A stretch of DNA of 64,000 bases. Origin: Sandaracinaceae bacterium. Its GTDB lineage: Bacteria; Myxococcota_A; Polyangia; Polyangiales; Sandaracinaceae. A program made the translations under genes and the position numbers. The stretch lies in NCBI GenBank assembly GCA_020633195.1, contig JACKEC010000040.1, forward strand, positions 4,193-68,192. The letters run 5' to 3'. Of this stretch, positions 27,142 through 36,910 are shown in pieces. Position 1 is the stretch's first letter, and the number at the start of each line of letters is the position of its first letter. Below the pieces are notes generated by a model that saw only the letters and a list, made by a program, of their open reading frames with translations, did not search any database and was not told where the DNA came from.

Positions 27142-29634
27142 TCAGCGACGTCGACGCGGGGACGCGGTGCGCGGGTCGTCGGGCCAGTCGTGCTTCGGGT
27201 AGCGGCCGCGCAGCGCCTTCTTCACCTCGGCGTAGCTGCCCGCCCAGAAGCCCGACAGATCGGCGGTGATCTGGGCGGCGCGGCCGTTCGGGGCCAAGAG
27301 GTGCAAGAGCAAGCGGTGTTGCCCGTTCGCGATCGTCGGCCCCTCGGCCGCGCCGAAGAAGTCCTGGAGCCGCGACTCGATCCACGGCGGTCGCTCGACC
27401 TCGTAGCGCACGGGGACCTGACTCCGCCCCGGGATCGACACGTGCTCGGGGGCGAGCGCGTCGAGCCGGCCGCGGACGGGCTCGATCTCGGACTGGATCC
27501 ACGCCATCAGCCCCGCGTCCTTCAGCTCCGCGAAGGAGCGGCGCCCCTCGCAGAGCCGCACGAGCAGCGCCTCGAGCCAGGCGTCGTCGAGGTCGGGCAG
27601 GCTCGGGTCGTAGGTGCGCGCGAAGCGCAGGCGGCGCCGCAGCGTCTCGAGCGCGTCGCCGTCGAGGAAGCGCTCGATCCCGACCCCGAGCGCGGCCTTC
27701 GCGAGGACCCGCGCGGCCTCGGCGTCGTCGGGCTCGGCAACGCCGCGCTCGATGGGCAGGCCGTCCCACCGCAGGACCCGCTCCGCCCGGACGCGCTGCG
27801 TCGCCGCGTCGAACCGCACCTCGAGCGCGTCCTCGATGGCGTCGAGATCGTGATCCATCAGGTCGTCGAGGGTCACCGCGCTCGCGCGCCGGACGAGCAC
27901 CCCGCGCGAGGTCCGGACCGCGTCGACGGCCACCATCAGCTCGGCCTCGCGCACCACGCTCGCCGGGTCGAGCTCCGCGCTGCCGCCCCCCGCGACGAGC
28001 AGCTCGCGCGAGCGCGGAGCGCGCCGCCGCGCCAGCCGATCGGGGAACCCCGCGAGCGTCGCTCGCCGCAGCGCCTCCTCCTCGTCGAAGCTCGGCTCGA
28101 CGGGGAGCGTCACGCGGTCGAGCGCGCCGCGGATCTGCTTGGCCGCGCTCCACACCGTCGTCACGGTGCGTCGGTCGAGCGACCGGTCGCGGAGCGACTC
28201 GCGCGGGCCGAGCGCCTCGAGCTGGTCGAGCCGCGCGATCAGGTCGGAGCTCCCGACCTCGCCGTCGTCCGCGCTCGCCTCGTCGAAGCGCGCGCGGGTC
28301 GACCGTCGCACGTCGCGCTCGCCGAGCAGCGCGGTGAGCAGGGCCCCCGAGTCGGTGTGCCCGCGCCGGTGCGCCTCGAGCGCGACGCGGGCGAGCCGCG
28401 GGTGCAGGGGCAGCGCGACCATCGCCTCGCCGAGGGCCGTCGGTCGTCCCGCGTCGAGCGCGCCGAGCCGCGCGAGGAGCGCCTCGGCGGCGACGATCGC
28501 GGCCTCGGCGGGGCGCTCGAGCCACTCGAAGGCGCGCGGGTCGATCCCGTGCGCGCGCAGCGAGAGCACGGTGCTCGACAGGTCCGCGCGCAAGACCTCG
28601 GGCCGGTCGCGCTCGGGGCGCGCGTCGTGGTCGCGCTTCGTGTACAGCCGCTCGCAGGTCCCCGGCCGGGTCCGCCCCGCGCGGCCGGCGCGCTGCGTCG
28701 CCGACGCCCGGCTGATCGGCGCGGTCTCGAGGCTCGAGAGCCCCGTCCACGGCGACACGGTGGCGACGCGGGCGAGCCCCGAGTCGACCACCGCGACGAC
28801 TCCGTCGATGGTGAGCGAGGTCTCCGCGACGTTGGTCGACAGGATGACCTTGCGCCGCGGCCCGGGTCGCACCGCGCGGTCCTGCTCCGGCGCGGGCAGG
28901 TCGCCGTGGAGCGGCAGCACGTCCACCCCGAACGCGCTCGCGGGGCCCTCGAGCTGCTCGCGCGCGCGCCGGATCTCGGCTGCGCCGGGGAGGAACACGA
29001 GCACGTCGCCGTCGGGCGAGGCCTCGAGCACCCGCACCACCGCCGCGCGGACCTGCCGCTCGAGCGGCCGCTCGTCCGGGGCCTCCGCGTGGCGCACCTC
29101 GACCGCGAACGCGCGGCCCTCGGCCGAGACCACGGGCGCGTCGAGGAAGTCGGCCACGAACGACGCGTCGAGCGTCGCGCTCATCGCGACGATCGCGAGG
29201 TCGCGCCGGCGCCGGGCCAGCCGCGCGCGGGCCAGCGCGAGGTCGGTGTCGAGGTGACGCTCGTGCAGCTCGTCGAACACGATCGCGCCGACGCCCGCGA
29301 GGTCGGGGTCCGCGTCGATGCGCCGCAGCGCGATGCCCTCGGTGACGAAGTGGACCCGGGTCCGCGCCGAGCGCCGCGTCTCGAAGCGCACGGAGTAACC
29401 GACCCGCTCGCCGACCGCCTCGCCGAGCTCCTCGGCCACGCGCGCCGCCGCCATCCTCGCCGCGATCCGGCGCGGCTCGACGACCAGGATCTCGCCCTCG
29501 AGGCCCGCGTCGAGGAGCGCGCGCGGCACGCGCGTGGTCTTGCCCGCTCCCGGCTCGGCGACCAGCACCACGCCCGTCTCCCGCGCGGCCGCGACGATGC
29601 GCGGCAGGTACGGGTCGATGGGGAGCGCGATCAT
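27142..29634 (-). CDS. hrpB: ATP-dependent helicase HrpB
   Basis: 830 aa, full HrpB length. DEAH/RHA-type helicase motifs: Walker A AEPGAGKTT (27-35), DEXH box DELH (121-124) followed by ERHLDTD, SATLD (motif III) and QRAGRAGRTRPG (motif VI). The C-terminus carries the HrpB-specific domain with the hydrophobic AAQITADLSGFWAGSY end. It unwinds RNA duplexes in the cytosol; the physiological target is poorly known in bacteria. The start ATG 29634 lies 31 bp after the stop of the paralogue B gene (same strand), so cotranscription is likely. Confidence 0.95.
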   Translation of the reverse strand: MIALPIDPYLPRIVAAARETGVVLVAEPGAGKTTRVPRALLDAGLEGEILVVEPRRIAARMAAARVAEELGEAVGERVGYSVRFETRRSARTRVHFVTEGIALRRIDADPDLAGVGAIVFDELHERHLDTDLALARARLARRRRDLAIVAMSATLDASFVADFLDAPVVSAEGRAFAVEVRHAEAPDERPLERQVRAAVVRVLEASPDGDVLVFLPGAAEIRRAREQLEGPASAFGVDVLPLHGDLPAPEQDRAVRPGPRRKVILSTNVAETSLTIDGVVAVVDSGLARVATVSPWTGLSSLETAPISRASATQRAGRAGRTRPGTCERLYTKRDHDARPERDRPEVLRADLSSTVLSLRAHGIDPRAFEWLERPAEAAIVAAEALLARLGALDAGRPTALGEAMVALPLHPRLARVALEAHRRGHTDSGALLTALLGERDVRRSTRARFDEASADDGEVGSSDLIARLDQLEALGPRESLRDRSLDRRTVTTVWSAAKQIRGALDRVTLPVEPSFDEEEALRRATLAGFPDRLARRRAPRSRELLVAGGGSAELDPASVVREAELMVAVDAVRTSRGVLVRRASAVTLDDLMDHDLDAIEDALEVRFDAATQRVRAERVLRWDGLPIERGVAEPDDAEAARVLAKAALGVGIERFLDGDALETLRRRLRFARTYDPSLPDLDDAWLEALLVRLCEGRRSFAELKDAGLMAWIQSEIEPVRGRLDALAPEHVSIPGRSQVPVRYEVERPPWIESRLQDFFGAAEGPTIANGQHRLLLHLLAPNGRAAQITADLSGFWAGSYAEVKKALRGRYPKHDWPDDPRTASPRRRR

Positions 29635-29665
29635 CGCCCCGAACGTAGCGGAAAAGCCGGGCCGG

Positions 29666-30208
29666 TCAGCGGCGACGATAGGAGAGCGTGTAGCGGATGT
29701 CCTCGGGGAGCTGATCGGCGCCGATCTGCACCTGCAGGTACAGCCACCGACCGTCGGGGCCGAGGCTCAGCCAGTTCGTGCGGCGGCCGCGCGACGACTC
29801 CTGCACGAGCACGATGCGCCCTCGGTCGACCGCGCCGCGGAGCCGCGTGTCGCTCCCGTCGGGCCCGCGCACGTGCCGCTCCTGGTTGTCGAGGGTGACC
29901 TCGAGCGGCCCCCAGTCGCCGAGCGACATGCGCACGCGATCGCGCGCCACCACCGCCACCTGGATCCGCGGCTCGGGCCGGATCGCGCGTCGCAGCTCCC
30001 CGCGCGCGATCTCGCGGATGAACAGGTTCAGCCGATCCGCCACCTCGTCGATCGCCTCGTCGAGCCGGGTCCGCTCCGCGCGACCCCCCGCGAACGTGTA
30101 GCGACCTTCGAAGGTCGAGAGCAGGTCGAGCTCGGCCCGGGCGCCGGGCGCCGCCATCGCGAGCACGATGGTCGTCGCTACCGCCGCGGCCCAGCCGACT
30201 CGCCTCAT
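29666..30208 (-). CDS. Secreted protein, paralogue B flanking hrpB
   Basis: 180 aa from ATG 30208, giving signal peptide RVGWAAAVATTIVLAMAAPGARA; GTG 30232 would add eight residues. The mature part has a helical segment (LDEAIDEVADRLNLFIREIARG), then beta strands (IQVAVVARDRVRMSLGDWG, GRWLYLQVQIG), ending IRYTLSYRRR. The same order of elements and the terminal LSYRR relate it to the protein at 26514-27062. It sits directly upstream of hrpB on the same strand. Confidence 0.7.
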   Translation of the reverse strand: MRRVGWAAAVATTIVLAMAAPGARAELDLLSTFEGRYTFAGGRAERTRLDEAIDEVADRLNLFIREIARGELRRAIRPEPRIQVAVVARDRVRMSLGDWGPLEVTLDNQERHVRGPDGSDTRLRGAVDRGRIVLVQESSRGRRTNWLSLGPDGRWLYLQVQIGADQLPEDIRYTLSYRRR

Positions 30209-30283
30209 GCGACGGCCTGTAGGGCTGCGCACCCCCGCCGACCAGGGACGACCCCGTGAAGAAGTGTGAAGCGCTCGAGAGCT

Positions 30284-30323
30284 GGGCTCGCTGCGCGAGC
30301 CCGTCGAGGGGCAAGCCCCTCGA
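30284..30323. repeat. Tandem pair of perfect hairpins
   Basis: Two perfect hairpins lie side by side: GGGCTCGC-tgc-GCGAGCCC (30284-30302) and TCGAGGGGC-aa-GCCCCTCGA (30304-30323). They sit in the 180 bp between the ends of ettA and the paralogue B gene and probably terminate ettA transcription. Their style (perfect 8-9 bp stems, 2-3 nt loops) recalls the hairpins of the repeat at 1798 and 5675. A tag ccgtgaagaag at 30252-30263 also recalls a sequence beside copy B. Confidence 0.6.
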
Positions 30324-30388
30324 GCTCCCCGCTGAGGAGCTTGGCGATGAAGGCCGCGTTGGTGCGCGACCGATTCATCGCCAACCTC

Positions 30389-32068
<1,680 letters not shown>

Positions 32069-32163
32069 GGGCCCGCGTTGTGCCACGAGTTCCGCCGGGG
32101 CGGAAGGGCCCCGCGGAGCGCTCCTGGGCGCGGCGCGCCCCCCCGCGTGCTACGACGCGGCGC

Positions 32164-33063
32164 GTGTCCAAGCGCATCCTCATCACCGGCGTGACGGGCT
32201 TCGTCGGTCAGCCCCTCGCGGTCGCGCTGGCCGCCGAGGGCTGGGCCGTCCACGGGGTGTCCCGCGACCCCGGGCGCGCGATGGCCAAGGTGCCGTCCCT
32301 CACCGAGGCGCACCGCTCGAGCGACGTCACGGGCGCGCTCCTGAGCGACTTCTCGGCCGTCGTCAGCCTCGCCGGGGAGTCCGTCGGGGGGCGCTGGAAC
32401 CGAGAGAAGATGCGCCAGATCGAGGACAGCCGCGTCGACGGCACGCGCGTCCTCGTCGACGCGATCGAGGCCGCCGACCCTCGCCCCGAGGTCTTCGTGA
32501 GCGCGAGCGCCATGGGCTTCTACGGGTCGCGCGGCGACAAGGAGCTGACGGAGACCGACAGCGCCGGCGACGACTTCCTCGCCGGCGTCTGCCAGGCCTG
32601 GGAGCGCGAAGCGGAGCGCGCCAAGGCCCTCGGCGTCCGCGTCGTGATCCCTCGGATCGGGCTCGTGCTCGGGCGCGACGGGGGCGCCCTCGAGGCGATG
32701 CTCCCGCTCTTCAAGGCCGGCCTCGGCGGTCGCATCGGCAGCGGGCGTCAGTGGTGGTCGTGGATCCACCTCGACGACCTCGTCCGGATGATCTGCGCCT
32801 TCGTCACCGAGGAGGGCATGGAGGGCGCCTACAACGCGGTCTCCCCCGAGCCGGTCCGCCAGGCGGAGCTCACGAGGATCCTCGCCAAGGTGCTCGGCCG
32901 ACCGGCCTTCTTGCCCGCGCCCGCCTTCGCGCTGAAGGCCGCGCTCGGCGGCTTCTCGGCGGAGCTGCTCGCGAGCCGGCGGCTGCTCCCCACGCGCGCC
33001 CGCCAGGCCGGCTTCGGCTTCCGGCACTCCGACCTCGAGGCGGCGCTGCGCACCATCGTCTAG
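32164..33063 (+). CDS. TIGR01777-family NAD(P)-dependent epimerase-like protein
   Basis: 299 aa. Atypical short-chain dehydrogenase (SDR39U1/YfcH type). The N-terminal ITGVTGFVGQPLA binds NAD(P), SLAGESVGGRWNREKM and SASAMGFYGSRGD are TIGR01777 hallmarks, and the end carries the DUF1731-like AELTRILAKVLGRPAFLPAPAF region. The reaction is unknown even for E. coli YfcH; it has been linked to cell-division phenotypes in cyanobacteria. GTG 32164 is chosen so the Rossmann strand begins at residue 4. Cytosolic; divergent from ettA, with 95 bp between them. Confidence 0.9.
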   Translation: MSKRILITGVTGFVGQPLAVALAAEGWAVHGVSRDPGRAMAKVPSLTEAHRSSDVTGALLSDFSAVVSLAGESVGGRWNREKMRQIEDSRVDGTRVLVDAIEAADPRPEVFVSASAMGFYGSRGDKELTETDSAGDDFLAGVCQAWEREAERAKALGVRVVIPRIGLVLGRDGGALEAMLPLFKAGLGGRIGSGRQWWSWIHLDDLVRMICAFVTEEGMEGAYNAVSPEPVRQAELTRILAKVLGRPAFLPAPAFALKAALGGFSAELLASRRLLPTRARQAGFGFRHSDLEAALRTIV

Positions 33064-33088
33064 CGCCGCGAGGTGCTATGCTGCCCGC

Positions 33089-33610
33089 GTGCGTTGGCTG
33101 GCCTGTCTCGTCGTGATCCTGGCGTTCCCCGCCGTCGTGTCCGCGCAGGCGGCTCCCTCGCGCGACCGGGTCCGCGAGATGCTCTCGGGCATCGAGCACA
33201 CCCCGACCGACGCCGACTGGCAGCGCGTCGGCGACGGGGCCCTGCCCGTCCTGATCGACCTCTACCAGAGCTCGACCGAGCCGCCGTACGTCCGGCTGCG
33301 CGCGGTGGGCGCGACCGGCGCGTTCCCGCGCCCGGCGGTGCGCACGTTCCTCCTCGCGGTGGCCCGCGCCGACGGACAGAGCGACCTGCTCGTGCGCGAG
33401 GCCGTGGTCACCCTCGCGCGCGCGTTCGGCGCGGCCTCGGTCGGCGACCTCGTCCCCTTCCTCGCCCACGACGAGCCCGTGGTCCGCGAGGCCACCGCGA
33501 CGGCGCTCGGCCGCATCGGGACGCCCGACGCCACCGCCGCCCTCCGGGCGAGGCTCCGGGTCGAGCGCGAAGGCGCCGTCCGCGCCGCGATCCAGAGCGC
33601 CCTACGCTGA
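33089..33610 (+). CDS. Secreted HEAT-repeat protein
   Basis: 173 aa. Signal peptide (cut near VVSAQ). The rest is HEAT-like alpha-alpha repeats (VRLRAVGATGAF, LVREAVVTLARAFGAASVGDLVPFL, VVREATATALGRIGTPDATAALRARL). It is probably a small periplasmic scaffold. The stop is 61 bp before the hydrolase gene on the same strand; operon membership is possible. Confidence 0.8.
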   Translation: MRWLACLVVILAFPAVVSAQAAPSRDRVREMLSGIEHTPTDADWQRVGDGALPVLIDLYQSSTEPPYVRLRAVGATGAFPRPAVRTFLLAVARADGQSDLLVREAVVTLARAFGAASVGDLVPFLAHDEPVVREATATALGRIGTPDATAALRARLRVEREGAVRAAIQSALR

Positions 33611-33671
33611 GCCCAGGCTGCTATCCTGACTCCGGCATGCGCCCACGGATGAAGCCGGCGGGGGGGCGCAG

Positions 33672-34691
33672 ATGATCCTGCGAACGGAGATGGTCGAGCA
33701 GATCATCGACGGAGATCATCGTCAGACCTTCATGAAGGAGGTGCTGATGACGCCCGGCAAGCACCCGCTGGGCATGGTCCGCAAGCGCCTCCCGCCGCCG
33801 CACCCGACGCGGGGCGCGGTCATCCTCGTCCACGGCTACGCGCAGAACCGGTACTCGTGGCACTCGACGAAGCGCTCGTTCGCGAACTACCTCGCCGACG
33901 ACGGGTGGGACGTGTTCAACGTCGACCTGCGCGGGCACGGGCGCTCCCGCCGCTTCGGCGCGCCGTACCCCCGGACGATGGACGACTACATCCGTGAGGA
34001 CATGCCCGCCTTCGTCGCCGAGGCGACGGAGCTGTCGGGCCACGATCGGGTGTTCCTCATCGGCCACTCGATGGGCGGCCTCATCAGCTACTTCGCCGGC
34101 GCCACCAAGCTGCGCGAGCGCGTCCGCGGGATCACGAGCATCGGCTCGCCCTACGTGTTCGGTCAGGGCTCGGCGCTCCTCGTCGGCCTCCGCGAGCTCG
34201 CCGCGGTGGTGCGGTGGACGGGCCTCCTCGACGCCAACCCCGCCATGCCGCTGCGCATCGTCGGCCGGCACCTCGAGCGGCGCAGCGCGCTGTGGAACAC
34301 CCGGCTGTTGCCCTTGCCGATCCGGGCGTGGGCGCCGGACACGGTGGAGCCCGAGGTGCTGCAGGAATATCTCGCGAGGACCTTCGATCGCAGCACCCTC
34401 GCGGTCGCCCTCGACATCTTCCGCGCCGGAAAGGCCAAGGGTTTCAAGAGCGTGGACGGAATGACGGATTACTCGACCGCCTTCGAAATACTGGACCGCC
34501 CTCTCCTCGTAGTGGCCGGTACGGAGGACGGGTTAGCGCCTCCAGCCTCAGTCAGACCTGCATATGACCGGAGCCGAAGCAGCGACAAGACCTACCGAGC
34601 CTTCCCGTTCGGCCACATCGATTTGGTGGTCGGCAAGGAAGCGACGCGGACGGTCTGGCCGCTCATTCGGAATTGGTTGGCAAGGCGGTGA
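33672..34691 (+). CDS. Alpha/beta hydrolase (monoacylglycerol lipase-like)
   Basis: 339 aa. VILVHGYAQNRYSW (oxyanion region), VFNVDLRGHGRSRRFG, nucleophile elbow GHSMGG with Ser133, VVAGTEDGLAPP (acid Asp) and FPFGHIDLVVG (His) give a full catalytic triad. No signal peptide, so it is likely cytosolic and possibly acts on lipids. The last ~80 codons (from about 34430) use codons rare in this window, including a TTA leucine at 34533 and ATA, GTA, TCA, CAT. This marks a compositional break inside one gene. The DUF4112 gene follows after 6 nt. Confidence 0.88.
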   Translation: MILRTEMVEQIIDGDHRQTFMKEVLMTPGKHPLGMVRKRLPPPHPTRGAVILVHGYAQNRYSWHSTKRSFANYLADDGWDVFNVDLRGHGRSRRFGAPYPRTMDDYIREDMPAFVAEATELSGHDRVFLIGHSMGGLISYFAGATKLRERVRGITSIGSPYVFGQGSALLVGLRELAAVVRWTGLLDANPAMPLRIVGRHLERRSALWNTRLLPLPIRAWAPDTVEPEVLQEYLARTFDRSTLAVALDIFRAGKAKGFKSVDGMTDYSTAFEILDRPLLVVAGTEDGLAPPASVRPAYDRSRSSDKTYRAFPFGHIDLVVGKEATRTVWPLIRNWLARR

Positions 34692-34697
34692 AACACG

Positions 34698-35300
34698 ATG
34701 AGCACGGCAGCGATCACCCTCTCCTCCACGACCCCCGACCTGTCGGCGCGCAGCCGACGAGCCGCGAGCGCCGCGGTCGAGCGCGTGATGGGCGACGAAG
34801 TGTCGCCCGCGCTGAAGCGGGCCGCCGCCGACGCGATCGCGCCGTGGGCCGAGCGCCTCGTCGAGTGGCTCGACGACTTCATCAAGATCCCCGGCACGAA
34901 GTTCGGGATCGGCCTCGACCCGATCATCGGCTTCCTGATCCCGGGCGCCGGCGACGCGATCACGGGCACCGGCTCGATCGCGCTCCTCTTCCTCGCCCTC
35001 AAGGAGCGGGTCCCCACGATCGTGCTCCTGCGGATGTGCATGAACATCCTCGTCGACACGGTCGGCGGCCTGCTCCCGTTCGTCGGGGACGCCTTCGACG
35101 TCGTGTGGCGCAGCAACAAGCGCAACCTCGACCTGATCCGGCAGTACAAGGACGACCCGAAGCGGAAGCCGACGTTCGCCGACTACGCGCTCGTCGGGGT
35201 CGGGCTGACGCTGGCCGTGCTGTCCATCGTCCTGCCGATCCTGATCATCTACGGGGTCGGCCTCGGCGCGGTGCTCGGGCTCGGCTCGATGTTCAGCTGA
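34698..35300 (+). CDS. DUF4112 membrane protein
   Basis: 200 aa. The motif DDFIKIPGTKFGIGLDPIIGFLIPGAGDAITG (about 60-90, spanning hydrophobic stretches) is the DUF4112 signature. It is followed by VGGLLPFVGDAFDVVWRSNKRN, a mirrored second copy of the same half-motif. Three to four hydrophobic segments in all. Predicted inner-membrane protein of unknown function, common in halophilic archaea and many bacteria. Close behind the hydrolase, probably in one transcript. Confidence 0.88.
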   Translation: MSTAAITLSSTTPDLSARSRRAASAAVERVMGDEVSPALKRAAADAIAPWAERLVEWLDDFIKIPGTKFGIGLDPIIGFLIPGAGDAITGTGSIALLFLALKERVPTIVLLRMCMNILVDTVGGLLPFVGDAFDVVWRSNKRNLDLIRQYKDDPKRKPTFADYALVGVGLTLAVLSIVLPILIIYGVGLGAVLGLGSMFS

Positions 35301-35304
35301 GGGT

Positions 35305-35319
35305 GCGCGCGGCGCGCGC
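35305..35319. terminator. Short GC hairpin between convergent genes
   Basis: GCGCGC-ggc-GCGCGC lies in the 21 bp between the stops of the DUF4112 gene and the TPR gene. It is the only hairpin there. No U-run, so termination by it is uncertain. Confidence 0.35.
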
Positions 35320-35321
35320 GA

Positions 35322-36011
35322 TCACCGCCGGGCGCGGAGCTCGGCGACGTGCTCGTTGACCTCGCGCCGCTCGGCGCTGTCGGTCGGGAGCGTGCGCGCG
35401 TACTCGCGGTAGTAGTCGATCGCGTCGGGGAGCCGCTCGAGCCGCTCGGCGGTCATCGCGAGGTTGTAGAGCACCTCCGCCGGCGGGTTGGGGCGGGTGA
35501 AGTTGTAGGCCGCCGTGAACGCGGCCATCGCCGCCTCGTACTGGCGTCGCCGGTACATCGTCACGCCGCGCTCGAAGAACGTGCGCGCCTCCTGGGCGAG
35601 CTGATCGTTGCTCGGCGGGAGCGTCCGGATCTGGCCGCGCTGCCGGGCCGCGATCTCCTCCATCTCGCGGATGCGTCGCTCGACGTCGGCGCGCTCCTGG
35701 GCGTCCGGCGCCGCGCGCGAGAGGTAGTGGCGGTAGAACTGGATCGCCCGGTTGTGGTCCGCCGTCCGCTCGTAGGTGCGCGCGACGTTGTAGGCGAGCT
35801 CCGGGCTCGGGACGATGCGCCACGCGGCGAGGAAGTCCTCGAGCGCCTCGTTCAGGCGGCCGGCCTGGTAGTGCTGCGAGCCGCGGACGAAGAGCGTGCG
35901 GGCCTGCTCGATCTGCTCGCGGGTCGGCTGCCGGTCCTGCGCGGTCGCGACCGCGCTGGCGAGCGACGCGACGAGCGCGAGCGCGGTCACGGCTCGCGAG
36001 ACGAGACGCTG
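35322..36011 (-). CDS. Secreted TPR-repeat protein
   Basis: 229 aa. ATG 36011 gives a signal peptide (VTALALVASLASAVATAQ). Several tetratricopeptide units follow (ALEDFLAAWRIVPSPELAYNVARTYE, then AIQFYRHYL, FERGVTMYRRRQYEAAMAAFTAAY, then PDAIDYYREYARTLP). Probably a periplasmic adaptor; no catalytic domain. Downstream of, and possibly cotranscribed with, the small coiled-coil gene (68 bp gap). Confidence 0.85.
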   Translation of the reverse strand, partial: QRLVSRAVTALALVASLASAVATAQDRQPTREQIEQARTLFVRGSQHYQAGRLNEALEDFLAAWRIVPSPELAYNVARTYERTADHNRAIQFYRHYLSRAAPDAQERADVERRIREMEEIAARQRGQIRTLPPSNDQLAQEARTFFERGVTMYRRRQYEAAMAAFTAAYNFTRPNPPAEVLYNLAMTAERLERLPDAIDYYREYARTLPTDSAERREVNEHVAELRARR

Positions 36012-36079
36012 CATGGACGGAGAGACGCGCGCGGTCCCCTGCGATTCAACGCGACGCACGGGGATCACGATAGGAGAGA

Positions 36080-36400
36080 TCAGCCGGCGTCGGAAGCCTT
36101 GTCCTTGGAGCTCTTGTCGGCCGCGGCCTTCGCCTTGTCGACGTCGCGCTGCGCCTTCTTCAGCTGGGTCTCGAGCTTGCGCATGCTCCGCTTGAGCTCG
36201 CGCACCTCGCTCTTGGTGACCAGCCCGAAGCGCTTGGCCGTCTTCTGGACGGCCTCGTCGACGGACTCCTGCGCCTTCGCTCGCGCGGAGAGGGCGCTCA
36301 TCATGCCCTTCATCACCCGCTCGTTCTGCATGACCTTGGCGACGCGCGGGTCCTGCATGAGCTTCATGCCCTGCTTGGCGACTAGCTTCTTGAGATCCAT
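36080..36400 (-). CDS. Small Lys-rich coiled-coil protein
   Basis: 106 aa from ATG 36400. An N-terminal helical segment rich in Met (LMQDPRVAKVMQNERVMKGM) is followed by a long heptad-like stretch (VRELKRSMRKLETQLKKAQ, then DVDKAKAAADK) that should form a coiled coil. The pattern is reminiscent of phasin-like granule proteins but is not diagnostic. An alternative start at 36436 adds residues without a strong ribosome site. Function unknown. Confidence 0.65.
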   Translation of the reverse strand: MDLKKLVAKQGMKLMQDPRVAKVMQNERVMKGMMSALSARAKAQESVDEAVQKTAKRFGLVTKSEVRELKRSMRKLETQLKKAQRDVDKAKAAADKSSKDKASDAG

Positions 36401-36446
36401 CCCGGACCGTATGAATCCGCCCGCGCGAGGTGTCAACGGTGCCGGG

Positions 36447-36476
36447 TTGACAGGGCACCCCTCCGAAGGCTAGATG
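36447..36476 (+). promoter_or_regulatory. Candidate sigma-70 promoter of the SCP2 gene
   Basis: Consensus -35 TTGACA at 36447-36452, an 18-nt spacer, and a weak -10 TAGATG at 36471-36476. The SCP2 ATG is at 36521 with a GGAGG ribosome site 4 nt in front of it, so the leader would be ~37 nt and would contain the palindrome at 36485. Confidence 0.45.
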
Positions 36477-36484
36477 CCGGTCGG

Positions 36485-36500
36485 CTGAATCAGCATTCAG
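36485..36500. promoter_or_regulatory. Palindrome between promoter and start of SCP2 gene
   Basis: Perfect CTGAAT-cagc-ATTCAG inverted repeat (36485-36500), just downstream of the candidate -10 element. TGAAT/ATTCA half sites resemble operators of TetR-type fatty-acid regulators (FadR of Bacillus uses TGAATGA half sites). Calling it a lipid-responsive operator is inference. Confidence 0.4.
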
Positions 36501-36520
36501 TAACCCCGAACGGAGGCCCG

Positions 36521-36844
36521 ATGCCCGACGCGAAGACCGACTTCACGAAGAACCTCCCCGACAAGATCTCCGGCGACCCCGACAATGCCAAAGAGATCGA
36601 CGCCGTGTTCCTGTTCAAGATCACCGGCGACGACGGCGGGACGTGGACGGTCAACTGCCGCGACGACGTCGGCGTGCACGAGGGCGAGCACGGCGAGGCC
36701 GACTGCACCCTCGAGCTCAGCTCCGAGGACTGGCAGGCCATCAGCGACAACCCGCAGATGGCGATGCAGCTCTACTTCCAGGGCAAGCTCAAGGTCAGCG
36801 GCGACGCCATGAAGGCGACGAAGCTGCAGCAGCTCCTGGGCTGA
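36521..36844 (+). CDS. SCP2 sterol-carrier-domain protein
   Basis: 107 aa, a single SCP2 domain: VFLFKITGDDGGTWTVNCRD, a GEHGEADCTLELSSEDWQAI strand-helix, and a hydrophobic cavity-closing end (MQLYFQGKLKVSGDAMKATK). SCP2 proteins bind fatty acids, acyl-CoA or sterols. Cytosolic. A candidate promoter and operator precede it, and a strong hairpin follows it. It lies 66 bp from the convergent halogenase-like flavoenzyme. Confidence 0.9.
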   Translation: MPDAKTDFTKNLPDKISGDPDNAKEIDAVFLFKITGDDGGTWTVNCRDDVGVHEGEHGEADCTLELSSEDWQAISDNPQMAMQLYFQGKLKVSGDAMKATKLQQLLG

Positions 36845-36865
36845 GCGCGTCCCCCAGACCGCCTG

Positions 36866-36896
36866 CGCGCCGGGTCCCTTCGCGGGGCTCGGCGCG
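36866..36896. terminator. Long hairpin, likely bidirectional terminator
   Basis: CGCGCCG (36866-36872) pairs with CGGCGCG (36890-36896), and the inner bases continue the stem with two G-U pairs to a ttcgc loop. That gives about 13 bp. It is followed by tctgcattt. It sits between the convergent SCP2 and flavoenzyme genes. Confidence 0.6.
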
Positions 36897-36910
36897 TCTG
36901 CATTTCGGGC

